Below are positions 36,808-45,062 of a DNA stretch of 64,000 nt, piece by piece (the stretch's first letter is position 1; the number at the start of each line of letters is the position of its first letter). The stretch is from Bacillus sp. Cs-700 (lineage in GTDB: Bacteria > Bacillota > Bacilli > Bacillales > Guptibacillaceae): positions 2,108,001-2,172,000 of the forward strand of contig NZ_CP041063.1 of the NCBI RefSeq assembly GCF_011082085.1, in the 5' to 3' direction. The notes under the pieces were generated by a model. It was given only the letters and a program-made list of their open reading frames with translations. It was not told where the DNA came from and did not search any database. The position numbers and the translations under genes were made by a program.

Positions 36808-37921
36808 TTTTTTCTCCCCCCATAGTTAAATAATTCTTTTCTATTTGTCTGGCTGATTGACTGATGTTATACCCCTTCAAAGTAAAGGCAAGTGGCGATT
36901 GGTATCGAGACGGTGATTTCTCCGAAAAATTCATCAACTGATCTAACCAACTGGCTTTATCTTCAAGCGAATATTGGTGAATCAACTTCATTCCTAAATC
37001 AATTTCAGGGGTGATATTATCTGAAATGAAACACGACAGGCCAGCAGCTTGTGCTTCAATTAATGTAACGGGTAATCCTTCATGATAAGATGGAAATACA
37101 AATACATCGAAAGCTTGCAAAACATTGTTAATATCATTACGAATTCCAATAAACTTAACCTGTTTTTCTATTTGTAACTTTTTCACCTTTCTTTCTAATT
37201 CAGATCGTAATGGGCCATCACCCGCTAATAGTAGAAGAGAATCTTTGTTTATTTTCACAAAATCACTAAAAATCTCAATAAGAAAGTGATGATTCTTTTG
37301 CTTCGCAAAGCGACCAACGTGACCAAGTACAAATGTCTCGTCGCTTATATCTAATTCTTCCCTGATTTCATTCCTAGTTTCCTTAGAAAAAGAAAACTTT
37401 TCAAACTCAATTCCATTTTTTATTATCGTGCTACTCCTAGATTTACTAGCGTATAGCCATCTTGCAGCAAGCATGGAACATGCGAATAATTGATTCGCGC
37501 TCCTTTTAATAAGTTTTCCTACATACCACTTATAAAGTTTAGCTATTTTCCCTCCTTCACTACGCGTATTATGACTATGTGCAATCCTATTCGGAATCTT
37601 AGCTTTCCTTGCCGCTCTAAGCACAAGCCCACTCATTTTATCCAGATGCGAGTGAACGATCTGGTAATGAGAGTGACGTCGAAAAAATTGATTAAGCTCT
37701 CTTACATATCCCCTATGACCTACGTCGCTGACATAAGGAATACGGTGGATTTTCCCGCCCATCGCTTTAATTTCTGAGTCGAATACACCTTCTTTGCAAG
37801 TAAGAAAATCGAATTGAACTTTTGATCGATCCATATTACGATACAAATTCATGATCAGCGTTTCTGCTCCGCCTCGATTCATGTTAACAACAACATGAAG
37901 TACTCTTATAGGACTCCCCAA
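36770..37921 (-). CDS. epsF: Glycosyltransferase family 4/1 (EpsF-like)
   Basis: 383 aa. The start region IRVLHVVVNMNRGGAETLIM and the donor-domain motifs LGHVGRFAKQKNHHFLIEIF and FPSYHEGLPVTLIEAQAAGL are typical of EpsF. It resembles the frameshifted enzyme at 30711-31819. The start codon is TTG at 37921, with AGGAGG four bases upstream, and overlaps the previous gene by 16 bases. Confidence 0.88.
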   Translation of the reverse strand: MGSPIRVLHVVVNMNRGGAETLIMNLYRNMDRSKVQFDFLTCKEGVFDSEIKAMGGKIHRIPYVSDVGHRGYVRELNQFFRRHSHYQIVHSHLDKMSGLVLRAARKAKIPNRIAHSHNTRSEGGKIAKLYKWYVGKLIKRSANQLFACSMLAARWLYASKSRSSTIIKNGIEFEKFSFSKETRNEIREELDISDETFVLGHVGRFAKQKNHHFLIEIFSDFVKINKDSLLLLAGDGPLRSELERKVKKLQIEKQVKFIGIRNDINNVLQAFDVFVFPSYHEGLPVTLIEAQAAGLSCFISDNITPEIDLGMKLIHQYSLEDKASWLDQLMNFSEKSPSRYQSPLAFTLKGYNISQSARQIEKNYLTMGGEKNEEINYLHPNVQ

Positions 37922-39060
37922 GTAACCTCCTCCGTTTCTTTTAGGTAAGAGGTGTAAATCATACTCTTATGAAGCAGGATTTGATCTACACTGAATTCGG
38001 ATATCATTCTTTTTCGACCACTTTTACCCATCGCTTTTCTAGTAACCTCGTCGATTGCCATCCTTTTTATTTTCTTTGCTAACTCATCTGGACGTTCATT
38101 TTGAACAAGCCAGCCTGTTTCATTTTGTACGACAAGCTCTCGATGCCCTCTGTTTTCGACTGCAATGACCGGCAGTTCACACGACATGGCTTCCATGATG
38201 TTAACTGGCAAACCCTCACGTAAACTGGAAGCAACCGCTACATCACACATAGGAACAAGTTCCATCAAATCATTTCGATAGCCTAAAAAATCAACCATGT
38301 GACTGATACCAAGTTGATGAGCGAGTATTTTGCAACTTTCAAGAAGAGCGCCTTCCCCTGCAAGTAATAATTTCACATTTGGTAGCTCGTCTTTCACTAA
38401 AGCTACGGCTTCTAGCAAGTATTTCTGATTTTTATTTTTATTGAATTCCGCTGCATAAAATAATAAAAAATCATCTGGTTGATACCCAAATGATTGTCTT
38501 CGAACACTCTTTTCTTCTTCTATTAAAGGACTGAATGAACCCGTATCAATTCCAACTCCTCGTACATGTTCAATTTGTTTAGCGTTGAAACGCTCCATTG
38601 CGATTTGATAGTCTTCCTGATTGATTGTAATTAAACAATCCGTATGATTCGCTAACTGCTTTTCGATTGGATAATAGATTAACCAGTTGATTAGTGGAGA
38701 GCCTTTACAAAAATGAAATCCATGAGCAGTGTAAATGACTTTCGTGCCGGTGACTCTTGCTTTACGAGCCGCTAACCTGGCCAGTACTCCCCCCAAAGGT
38801 GTATGGCAATGGATAATGTCATAGTTATTGTAATCCATCAGTTGTTTCAGTTTCTTGTATGCCTTAAAATTCTGTATTCTAAAAGGTGAACGCTGTATTG
38901 GTATGTTGAATTTTTGATCCGTATGTGGCAATATGATTTCTCCACTCGCTGCAACATGAACCTCCCATCCCTGTTCTTTAAACCACTTGAAGTAAGGTAA
39001 ATGAAAAGCCTTAAAGTGATAGTCCACTGTTGCACAAAACAGTACTTTCTTTGTAGTCAT
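37906..39060 (-). CDS. epsD: Glycosyltransferase family 4/1 (EpsD-like)
   Basis: 384 aa from ATG 39060 (MTTKKVLFCATVDYHFKAFH), which has GGAGGTGGAGAA just upstream; the frame opening at 39102 lacks such a site and would run through a SinR-type repeat. Motifs include HCHTPLGGVLARLAARKARV, YTAHGFHFCKGSPL and SSLREGLPVNIMEAMSCELP, all typical of EpsD. It follows epsC as in B. subtilis. Confidence 0.92.
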   Translation of the reverse strand: MTTKKVLFCATVDYHFKAFHLPYFKWFKEQGWEVHVAASGEIILPHTDQKFNIPIQRSPFRIQNFKAYKKLKQLMDYNNYDIIHCHTPLGGVLARLAARKARVTGTKVIYTAHGFHFCKGSPLINWLIYYPIEKQLANHTDCLITINQEDYQIAMERFNAKQIEHVRGVGIDTGSFSPLIEEEKSVRRQSFGYQPDDFLLFYAAEFNKNKNQKYLLEAVALVKDELPNVKLLLAGEGALLESCKILAHQLGISHMVDFLGYRNDLMELVPMCDVAVASSLREGLPVNIMEAMSCELPVIAVENRGHRELVVQNETGWLVQNERPDELAKKIKRMAIDEVTRKAMGKSGRKRMISEFSVDQILLHKSMIYTSYLKETEEVTWGVL

Positions 39061-39084
39061 TTCTCCACCTCCTATACATGGGTC

Positions 39085-39101
39085 ATTCTTAATAAAGAAC
39101 A
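39085..39101. repeat. SinR-type repeat between epsC and epsD
   Basis: ATTCTTAATAAAGAACA; the minus strand has the half site GTTCTTT and an imperfect inverted partner. The same 17 bases occur at 41323-41339. It lies in the 55-base gap between epsC and epsD and could be an internal operator. Confidence 0.55.
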
Positions 39102-39115
39102 TTCAATCATAGAAA

Positions 39116-40936
39116 TTAACCTGAAAGTAGTGGTTCGGACTCAACTCGATGATTAGCTAGTTGCAACAGTCTATTTCGCAACGTTTCATGATCCATATCT
39201 GCAAAATTTTCAATTAGTTCTTCGATTTCCTGTAAATACAACTCAGACGTTTTTCCAACATAAATGTTTGGATAAACATGTTCTGCATGTACTTCTTCTT
39301 TATTTAGTAACTCCTCGTATAACTTCTCCCCAGGGCGAATGCCGCTAAATTCAATTCCTATATCATCAACTGAATGACCTGATAACTTAATGAGGTTCTT
39401 TGCCAGATCGACAATTTTAACAGGTTCACCCATATCAAGAACAAAAATTTCTCCACCTTCAGCAAGTGTCCCTGCCTGAATAACAAGTCTTGATGCTTCT
39501 GGTATCGTCATAAAGAATCGAATCATATCGGGATGAGTAACTGTTATTGGACCACCTTTTTGAATTTGTTTCTTAAACAACGGAATGACACTTCCACGAC
39601 TTCCTAGAACATTCCCAAACCTTACTGCAACGAATTTAGTAGTACTCTTGCGATCAAGGTTTTGAACAACCATTTCTGATAAACGCTTTGTAGCTCCCAT
39701 GACACTTGTTGGATTGACAGCTTTATCAGATGAGATCATCACAAATGTTTTAACCCCGCTCCAACTAGCTGCATTGGCAGCATTCAACGTTCCGATTAAG
39801 TTGTTTTTTACTGCTTCGTCAGGGTTTCTTTCCATTAAAGGTACGTGTTTGTGAGCAGCCGCATGGTAGACCACATCAGGCTGATAGCGTCCCATGACAC
39901 TTACCATTTTTCCTGCATCCTGAACGTCTGCTATTTCAGTAACAAATTCGATATCTGTATTTCGAAAAACTTCTTTTAATTCCATTTCGATCGAGTAGAT
40001 GCTGTTTTCCCCATGACCAAGAAGAATCAATGATTTTGGATTAAATAGTGAAATTTGTCTACAAATTTCTGATCCGATCGATCCTCCAGCTCCTGTAACG
40101 AGAACCGTTTTATTCGTAATTGAGTTTGAAATCACATCGATATCTAACTTTACTGGTTCGCGTCCCAATAAATCCTCAACTTTAACATCTCTAAACTGAT
40201 TAACGGAAACTTTTCCAGTCATGAGATCCTCAAGCATCGGAAGAATTTGCGTTTTAGCTTCTGTTTTTGCACATTCCCTGAAAATTTTCTGCAGCTCTTT
40301 TTTATTTAACGATGGGATGGCAACAATGATGTTTTCGATGTCTAATTCTTTCACTTTCTTTTCAATCATATTAATCCCACCAAGTATGGGGATTCCATAA
40401 ACGTCCAGGTTTTGTTTTCGTACATCATCATCAATAAATCCTACTGGCGAAAGGTCTGAATCATTGTATTTGAGCAATTGCCTCACTACCATCGTACCGG
40501 CTGAACCAGCTCCCACGATAAGTGTCTTCCGCTTGCTATTTGATTTATTCATTACCATGTCACGATACAATCTCCAACAAAAGCGTGAACCACCAATTAA
40601 TAGTAAATGAAGAATCCATGTCGCCATCAACAATCGAAATGAGATTTCTTTTAAAATAAATTGTTGAAATATGGCGGCTATAAGAATGGAAAAGGTAACC
40701 GTTTGGAGAATAACGACTAACTCCCCTATACTGGCGTATTCCCAAACTTTCTTATATAGGTTAAAGCGAATTGAAAATAAATGATGACTGATTAAGATTA
40801 CGGCTGAACTTAAAACAATCGAAAAGGTAATAACGTGGACCGTTGCACCAACTAGAAATTGACTAAAAAAGATGGCGGTTAAGACAATACATGAATCAAT
40901 TAAAATAAAAAAAGGCAACCTTTGTCGGTAGGTCAT
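39116..40936 (-). CDS. epsC: Polysaccharide nucleotide-sugar 4,6-dehydratase/epimerase (EpsC-like)
   Basis: 606 aa of the CapD/PglF type. Four N-terminal membrane helices (about 1-110) are followed by a CoA-binding-like domain (KRKTLIVGAGSAGTMVVRQL) and an NAD-binding dehydratase domain (VLVTGAGGSIGSEICRQI). The catalytic region SSDKAVNPTSVMGATKRLSE has Met in place of the usual Tyr, as in the long inverting dehydratases. It should convert UDP-GlcNAc to a 4-keto-6-deoxy sugar for EpsN and EpsM. Confidence 0.94.
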   Translation of the reverse strand: MTYRQRLPFFILIDSCIVLTAIFFSQFLVGATVHVITFSIVLSSAVILISHHLFSIRFNLYKKVWEYASIGELVVILQTVTFSILIAAIFQQFILKEISFRLLMATWILHLLLIGGSRFCWRLYRDMVMNKSNSKRKTLIVGAGSAGTMVVRQLLKYNDSDLSPVGFIDDDVRKQNLDVYGIPILGGINMIEKKVKELDIENIIVAIPSLNKKELQKIFRECAKTEAKTQILPMLEDLMTGKVSVNQFRDVKVEDLLGREPVKLDIDVISNSITNKTVLVTGAGGSIGSEICRQISLFNPKSLILLGHGENSIYSIEMELKEVFRNTDIEFVTEIADVQDAGKMVSVMGRYQPDVVYHAAAHKHVPLMERNPDEAVKNNLIGTLNAANAASWSGVKTFVMISSDKAVNPTSVMGATKRLSEMVVQNLDRKSTTKFVAVRFGNVLGSRGSVIPLFKKQIQKGGPITVTHPDMIRFFMTIPEASRLVIQAGTLAEGGEIFVLDMGEPVKIVDLAKNLIKLSGHSVDDIGIEFSGIRPGEKLYEELLNKEEVHAEHVYPNIYVGKTSELYLQEIEELIENFADMDHETLRNRLLQLANHRVESEPLLSG

Positions 40937-40962
40937 GTCTTTCCTCCCTTCAAGTTACTACT

Positions 40963-41097
40963 TCAATAAACTTTTTCTTTTTCAATAGCAGCATCAATGA
41001 GTCTACTAATGGTTTTCAATTGGTCTGCTGAAGCATCCTGTTTAATATATTTGATCGCTTTCTTAATTGATTTAGGATAAACTTCAGTTTGTTTCAC
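40963..41097 (-). CDS. Small protein, 44 aa (function unknown)
   Basis: The frame opens at 41145 inside a hairpin, so a later start is needed. AAGGGGG lies eight bases before a GTG at 41097 and only three before an ATG at 41103; the GTG is preferred. The product reads VKQTEVYPKSIKKAIKYIKQ then DASADQLKTISRLIDAAIEKEKVY: basic, then amphipathic helix, no membrane segment. It sits between the EAR-like RNA and epsC. I do not recognise the family. It lacks the Trp residues expected of SinI. Confidence 0.6.
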   Translation of the reverse strand: MKQTEVYPKSIKKAIKYIKQDASADQLKTISRLIDAAIEKEKVY

Positions 41098-41116
41098 CAG
41101 CATTGCCCCCTTAGAG

Positions 41117-41168
41117 AATAAAGTTCTAAGTATGAGGTTCTCCAAAACCTCATACTTAGAACTTTATT
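41117..41168. other. Perfect 23-bp inverted repeat upstream of the 44-aa gene
   Basis: Arms at 41117-41139 and 41146-41168 are fully complementary around a six-base loop (CTCCAA). As RNA on the minus strand it would form a very stable hairpin directly before the 44-aa gene. No T-run follows, so it is not a standard terminator. The minus-strand lead-in TTCTTAATAAA is shared with the repeat at 17755-17806. Confidence 0.8.
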
Positions 41169-41189
41169 AAGAACACTTAAATAAATTAA

Positions 41190-41300
41190 AAATGGGCATC
41201 TAACCCATCCTCACACCACACCATCGACGACTAGCGTCTAAGGTCCTTAAACCCACAGTATGATCGAGTGCCTTCATTGATAATGGCAAGAAGGCATCGC
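41190..41300 (-). ncRNA. EAR-like RNA element (eps-associated processive antitermination)
   Basis: The epsB-epsC gap on the minus strand is a structured, non-coding, GC-richer tract. TGCCTTC pairs with GAAGGCA (41296-41290 with 41275-41269). Further on are GACG/CGTC around CTAGT, a TAAGGACCTTA palindrome and a terminal ATGGG/CCCAT hairpin followed by TTTTTA. In B. subtilis the EAR element occupies the same place and lets polymerase read through terminators in the long eps operon. Assignment is by position and visible helices only; I did not check it against the Rfam model. Confidence 0.68.
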
Positions 41301-41322
41301 CAAATTATTAACTTAAACTTTT

Positions 41323-41339
41323 ATTCTTAATAAAGAACA
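41323..41339. repeat. SinR-type repeat between epsB and the EAR-like RNA
   Basis: ATTCTTAATAAAGAACA, identical over 17 bases to 39085-39101. An inverted related copy (GTTCTTAATAAAG on the minus strand) lies at 41162-41174 on the other side of the EAR-like element, so the element is flanked by both. Confidence 0.55.
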
Positions 41340-41350
41340 CCGGAATATGA

Positions 41351-42016
41351 TTATTTTTTATTGATAATCGCTCCCATAAGGTTAGCATGCGCTAATTCTA
41401 ATACTCTTCTCGCTTTTGCAGCATCCTCAAGATCTGTTTTCCCTCTATTTAAAACAAGAATAATGCCATCACATATATTAGCGAGCATTCTTGTTTCTGT
41501 AGACGATAAGACGGACGGAGAATCTACAAGTACAAAATTATAATTTTTTCCAGTAGTCACAAGTAATTCTCTCATCATCTCATTCCCAAGTAACTCAGCA
41601 GGATTGCTTGCATGCTGGCCACTTGTAAGAATCTCTAATCTTCCTATCTCAGAATGATGAACGGCATCTTGAAAACTTTTTTTATAAGTTAACACATCTG
41701 TTAGTCCAACTTCGTTTGAGACTTTAAAGATTTGATCAACAATTGGAGAACGAAGATTCGCATCAATTAAAAGCACTTTTTCTTTCTGTTGTGCTAGTGA
41801 AACAGCCAGGTTAGCAGTCATCGTTGATTTACCTTCTCCAACACCAGGAGAAGTAATAAGAAATACACGTTCTTCTTTTTCTTTAGCTAAAAAGCGCATA
41901 TTCGTTCGAATCGTACGGAATTGGTCTGAAATGATAGAGTTTGAGTGAGAAAGAGTAATTAGATTTCGTTTCTTTAATGTAGCTCGTCCCTTTTTACTTG
42001 AGATCAACTGATTCAC
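41351..42016 (-). CDS. epsB: Polysaccharide co-polymerase tyrosine kinase (EpsB-like)
   Basis: 221 aa BY-kinase/CpsD-type ATPase. Walker A reads SPGVGEGKSTMTANLA, Walker A' VLLIDANLRSP, and Walker B FVLVDSPSVLS. It should work with EpsA to control chain length. The C-terminus ends GAIINKK with no Tyr cluster, unlike many BY-kinases whose autophosphorylated tail is Tyr-rich. ATG 42016 follows AAGGAGTGA and overlaps epsA by 23 bases. Confidence 0.92.
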   Translation of the reverse strand: MNQLISSKKGRATLKKRNLITLSHSNSIISDQFRTIRTNMRFLAKEKEERVFLITSPGVGEGKSTMTANLAVSLAQQKEKVLLIDANLRSPIVDQIFKVSNEVGLTDVLTYKKSFQDAVHHSEIGRLEILTSGQHASNPAELLGNEMMRELLVTTGKNYNFVLVDSPSVLSSTETRMLANICDGIILVLNRGKTDLEDAAKARRVLELAHANLMGAIINKK

Positions 42017-42728
42017 TCCTTACCTCGTAACTTCTCGCTTTTCTTTTCTTTGAAACAAATTTCTTTTTATTCATATTTGATACACTTCCAATCACCGGAA
42101 CACCCAATATCTCTTCAACATCGCTTTCACGTTTCACAGTTCCGTCCAATGAATCTAACAAAAAGATTAAGCCTACTCCAGCAATCAACCCGAATACGGC
42201 AGCAGCCATAACGACTTTATTTTGCGATTCGTTGATGGGATATGGATTAAGCTTCGCTTCAGATAACAACTGTACTTCTTTAAAATCAAGAAGCTTCACG
42301 ACCTCACTTTTGTATGTTTTGGCAGTCGCATTGGCGATGGCAACAGCTTCTTCGGGATTTGTATCGATAACTGAGATTCGAACCACTCGTGATTCATCAA
42401 CTTGCTCAACCGTAATTCGGTTTGCAATACCTTCTGCAGAACTTTGTAAATTCAAATCTTTTTTAACCTTTTCCATAATAATGGGGTCTTTGATCATAAC
42501 CATCAGAGTTTTCATATCCTGTTCTTCTGTCTCAACGATAATTCTTGTAGAAGTTTCAAAAAGGGGTACATAAGTGTATTGACTGTAGAAGTAGCCCCCA
42601 GCAGTAGTTAGAAAGGCAAAAACAATAACAATCCAAAAACGAGATTTTAGTACAGTGAAATATTCTTTCAAATTTATTTCTTTATCCGCTGAATTGCTGC
42701 TGTTATTTTCATACTGAAATTTAGACAT
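41994..42728 (-). CDS. epsA: Polysaccharide chain-length modulator (EpsA-like, Wzz)
   Basis: 244 aa. Two membrane helices (FWIVIVFAFLTTAGGYFYSQ and VVMAAAVFGLIAGVGLIFLL) bracket an extracytoplasmic Wzz domain, and the C-terminus carries the kinase-activating tail. The ATG at 42728 is chosen because AAAAGGTGG lies five bases upstream; the longer frame from 42761 has no such site. It is the first gene of the eps operon, about 125 bases after the predicted transcription start. Confidence 0.92.
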   Translation of the reverse strand: MSKFQYENNSSNSADKEINLKEYFTVLKSRFWIVIVFAFLTTAGGYFYSQYTYVPLFETSTRIIVETEEQDMKTLMVMIKDPIIMEKVKKDLNLQSSAEGIANRITVEQVDESRVVRISVIDTNPEEAVAIANATAKTYKSEVVKLLDFKEVQLLSEAKLNPYPINESQNKVVMAAAVFGLIAGVGLIFLLDSLDGTVKRESDVEEILGVPVIGSVSNMNKKKFVSKKRKARSYEVRSESVDLK

Positions 42729-42769
42729 AAGGCCCACCTTTTTAATAGATTTTACTTTCAAATTTGTGC

Positions 42770-42786
42770 ATTCTTTATAATGAACA
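42770..42786. promoter_or_regulatory. Degenerate SinR-type site in the eps leader
   Basis: ATTCTTTATAATGAACA; TTC and GAA half sites resemble the operator at 42866-42881 with two changes. It lies in the untranslated leader ahead of epsA. Confidence 0.4.
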
Positions 42787-42859
42787 CCCTATTCCAAAGT
42801 TCCATTAACCAAGAAAATAACGCTTTCGACCTCTTTTCGAATAATTGTGATTATTTACT

Positions 42860-42888
42860 ATTTTAGTTCTATATAAAGAACATGTCAA
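42860..42888 (-). promoter_or_regulatory. eps operon promoter with SinR-type operator in the spacer
   Basis: The minus strand has TTGACA (42888-42883), a 17-base spacer and TAAAAT (42865-42860). The spacer contains GTTCTTTATATAGAAC (42881-42866), an inverted repeat with the SinR half site GTTCTTT. Binding there would directly exclude RNA polymerase. The remaining gap to 43147 holds no gene. Confidence 0.85.
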
Positions 42889-43147
42889 CAGACAAATCTA
42901 CCGTTTTAACTAGGAATAAGGAAGAGAAAAAGCTAGAAAAAAGAGATTCTCTCATTATTCCCACCCCCCCTTTCTTCATAACTCCCTTTGTTACTACCTT
43001 TTCACTACATATTTATCCATACATGTAGAAATAATGTTTAGCTGATTTGTCGAAAATCAAAAAAGAGCGTTGGTATTTTTATTGTTCGCTAGTATCTATG
43101 TTTGGTTTTGAAGATAGCTAATTATCCATTTCTCTCATTTGTACTTC

Positions 43148-43177
43148 ATAGGGGTCATGCTCGAGCCTGACCCCTAT
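43148..43177. repeat. 30-bp palindrome over the murQ-1 stop codon
   Basis: ATAGGGGTCA and TGACCCCTAT enclose T-GCTCGAGC-C, itself a palindrome. The minus strand supplies the last residues (DRGQARA) and the TGA of murQ-1. No T-run follows, so it is more like an interspersed palindromic element than a terminator, though it could still protect the 3' end. Confidence 0.7.
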
Positions 43178-44075
43178 CCTTCTCCTCCTCCATCACCGCT
43201 ACAAAATCCCCACCCTTCTCCTCAAGCATCTGCTTCGCTCGCTCCCCATCCAGCTTCAACAAAATCATCAACACCGCTACCCGTGCATCCCCTTCCGCCT
43301 GTTCACTATAACGCGCGGCTTCTCCATCACTAACTCCCGTCAACTCCTGAATAATCGAAACGGTCCGCTTCCGCAGCTTTTCATTCGACGCCTGCACATT
43401 GACCATTAAATTGCGGTACACCTTTCCAAGCTTCACCATGGAAGCAGTCGAAATCATATTTAATACCATCTTCTGCGCAGTTCCTGCTTTCAATCGCGTG
43501 GATCCCGTCACCACTTCTGGTCCAACTGGTAGTTCAATCGAGTATGTAACGATTTTCGAAAGCGGAGAGTTCGTATTGCATGAAATCCCCGCCGTCTTCG
43601 CGCCTATTTCATTTGCCGCTTCCATCGCACCAAGCACGTAAGGCGTTTTTCCACTAGACGCAATGCCAATCACAAAATCACGCTCGCTCACATACTTCCG
43701 TAAATCTTCAGCTCCGAGTTCCTGTCGATCTTCTGCTCCCTCAATCGGATAACGAAGCGCCTGGTCTCCGCCTGCAATGACACCATTCACAAGATCCGCC
43801 GCGACACCGAAAGTCGGTGGGCACTCTGATGCATCTAATACCCCTAGACGTCCGCTTGTCCCCGCACCGAAATAAAAGAGTTTACCTCCATTTCTGATTA
43901 CAGTCATAACCTCATTAATTACCTTCTCGATATGGGGTAAAGCGGTTTTCACAACGCCAGCAACGGTTGCATCTTCTTCATTCATCAGCTCAATGATTTC
44001 TAACGTTGTAAACTGATGAAGATTTTCCGATTTCGCATTTCTCATTTCCGTCTTTGCTTTTCTTCCATCACTCAT
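43155..44075 (-). CDS. murQ: N-acetylmuramic acid 6-phosphate etherase (copy 1)
   Basis: 306 aa SIS-domain lyase that splits MurNAc-6P into GlcNAc-6P and D-lactate. The hallmark GAGTSGRLGVLDASECPPTF and the motif VVTGSTRLKAGTAQKMVLNM are present, as is a C-terminal helical domain. ATG 44075 (codon three of the open frame) is spaced better from TAGGAGAG than the first ATG. It is the last gene of the ABC/kinase operon. The C-terminal DRGQARA is encoded by a palindromic repeat. Confidence 0.95.
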   Translation of the reverse strand: MSDGRKAKTEMRNAKSENLHQFTTLEIIELMNEEDATVAGVVKTALPHIEKVINEVMTVIRNGGKLFYFGAGTSGRLGVLDASECPPTFGVAADLVNGVIAGGDQALRYPIEGAEDRQELGAEDLRKYVSERDFVIGIASSGKTPYVLGAMEAANEIGAKTAGISCNTNSPLSKIVTYSIELPVGPEVVTGSTRLKAGTAQKMVLNMISTASMVKLGKVYRNLMVNVQASNEKLRKRTVSIIQELTGVSDGEAARYSEQAEGDARVAVLMILLKLDGERAKQMLEEKGGDFVAVMEEEKDRGQARA

Positions 44076-44093
44076 TTGCATCTCTCCTATTCG

Positions 44094-45062
44094 TTAGCCG
44101 CTCATGACTTGATAAGACGACAGTAGATTCGCTTTTCGTTCTTCTGTGATCGGTTCACCATTCACAATCAAGGCACAAATACATGCGCCTACTGCTGGAG
44201 AAAGTGTTGGAAAGGACACGTTACTGACTCCGCTCTCCCTTACTTCCGCAAGAAACCCATTCCGAAAAAAAGACGACTCCATCAATCCTCCACAAATCAC
44301 AAGCCTACCGCTCCGCACCTCAATCGCATCAATTAACTCGCTCAACTTCCGATAAGCGTGCTGAATGAGTCCCAAAGCTGTCGGATTTTGCTTCTCCGCT
44401 AGGGCAATCACCACTTCAGCTATAGAAGCGATTTTCATACGCGCATATGAATCCTCATAAATTGCCGTAATCATCTCGGGAACACTGGTTAACTTCAAGT
44501 AGGAAAGAAGTTCATCACAAAAGGCTTTATCTACGGTTGTTCTGCCATCATGCATCATCGCAACGGTACGAAGCGCATGCTGGCCAATATCATAGCCGCT
44601 GCCTTCATCACCAAACAAATATCCCCAACCACCCGCTCGTCTCGAACCATCCGTATCTAAAGCATAAGCAATCGAACCCGTTCCAGCGATCAAAACTGTT
44701 CCTTCCGTAGAAAAGGTTCCGCTTGCTAACGCGCCATAGGCATCATTTCGCACTTCAAGTCCTCCTGTAAAACCTGGCAGGACCTCCATTAACCAATTCT
44801 TCCAGCGCAGCTGATCTTCTTCTCGATCGCCACCTGCAGTTGAAACAAAAACGCCACTAAGCTCGCCTTCTTTTACGCCTAACGTTAATTCTGAAATCAC
44901 GTGATGAATCGCCGCTCTCACTTCTACTTCCGACCTCGATTTCACATTCGTTGACCCTGCAACACTTTTTGAGAGAATCACACCATCCTGATTACAAATG
45001 AGGCCAACCGTTTTCGTGCCACCGCCGTCTATGCCCATATACACTTTCTTATTTAATGGCAC
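44094..45062 (-). CDS. murK: BadF-type N-acetylglucosamine/N-acetylmuramic acid kinase (MurK-like)
   Basis: 322 aa sugar kinase of the BadF/BcrAD family. The phosphate-1 loop MGIDGGGTKTVGLI, the phosphate-2 region ILIAGTGSIAYALD with GWGYLFGDEGSGYDIG, and the adenosine region VICGGLMESSFF are all visible. It would phosphorylate imported, unphosphorylated amino sugar for the adjacent MurQ. This route complements the PTS route. It overlaps the permease gene by 14 bases. Confidence 0.85.
   Translation of the reverse strand: MPLNKKVYMGIDGGGTKTVGLICNQDGVILSKSVAGSTNVKSRSEVEVRAAIHHVISELTLGVKEGELSGVFVSTAGGDREEDQLRWKNWLMEVLPGFTGGLEVRNDAYGALASGTFSTEGTVLIAGTGSIAYALDTDGSRRAGGWGYLFGDEGSGYDIGQHALRTVAMMHDGRTTVDKAFCDELLSYLKLTSVPEMITAIYEDSYARMKIASIAEVVIALAEKQNPTALGLIQHAYRKLSELIDAIEVRSGRLVICGGLMESSFFRNGFLAEVRESGVSNVSFPTLSPAVGACICALIVNGEPITEERKANLLSSYQVMSG

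Noticed and set aside
40963-41097. SinI antirepressor
   Set aside because: It lacks the Trp-containing SinI/SinR interaction pattern; only the size and the context fit.
40963-41145. Full 60-aa frame starting inside the 23-bp hairpin
   Set aside because: The start would lie in a very stable stem without a ribosome-binding site; the GTG at 41097 has one.
43139-43333. Plus-strand proline-rich frame
   Set aside because: It is the complement of the murQ-1 C-terminus; the composition comes from that coding sequence.
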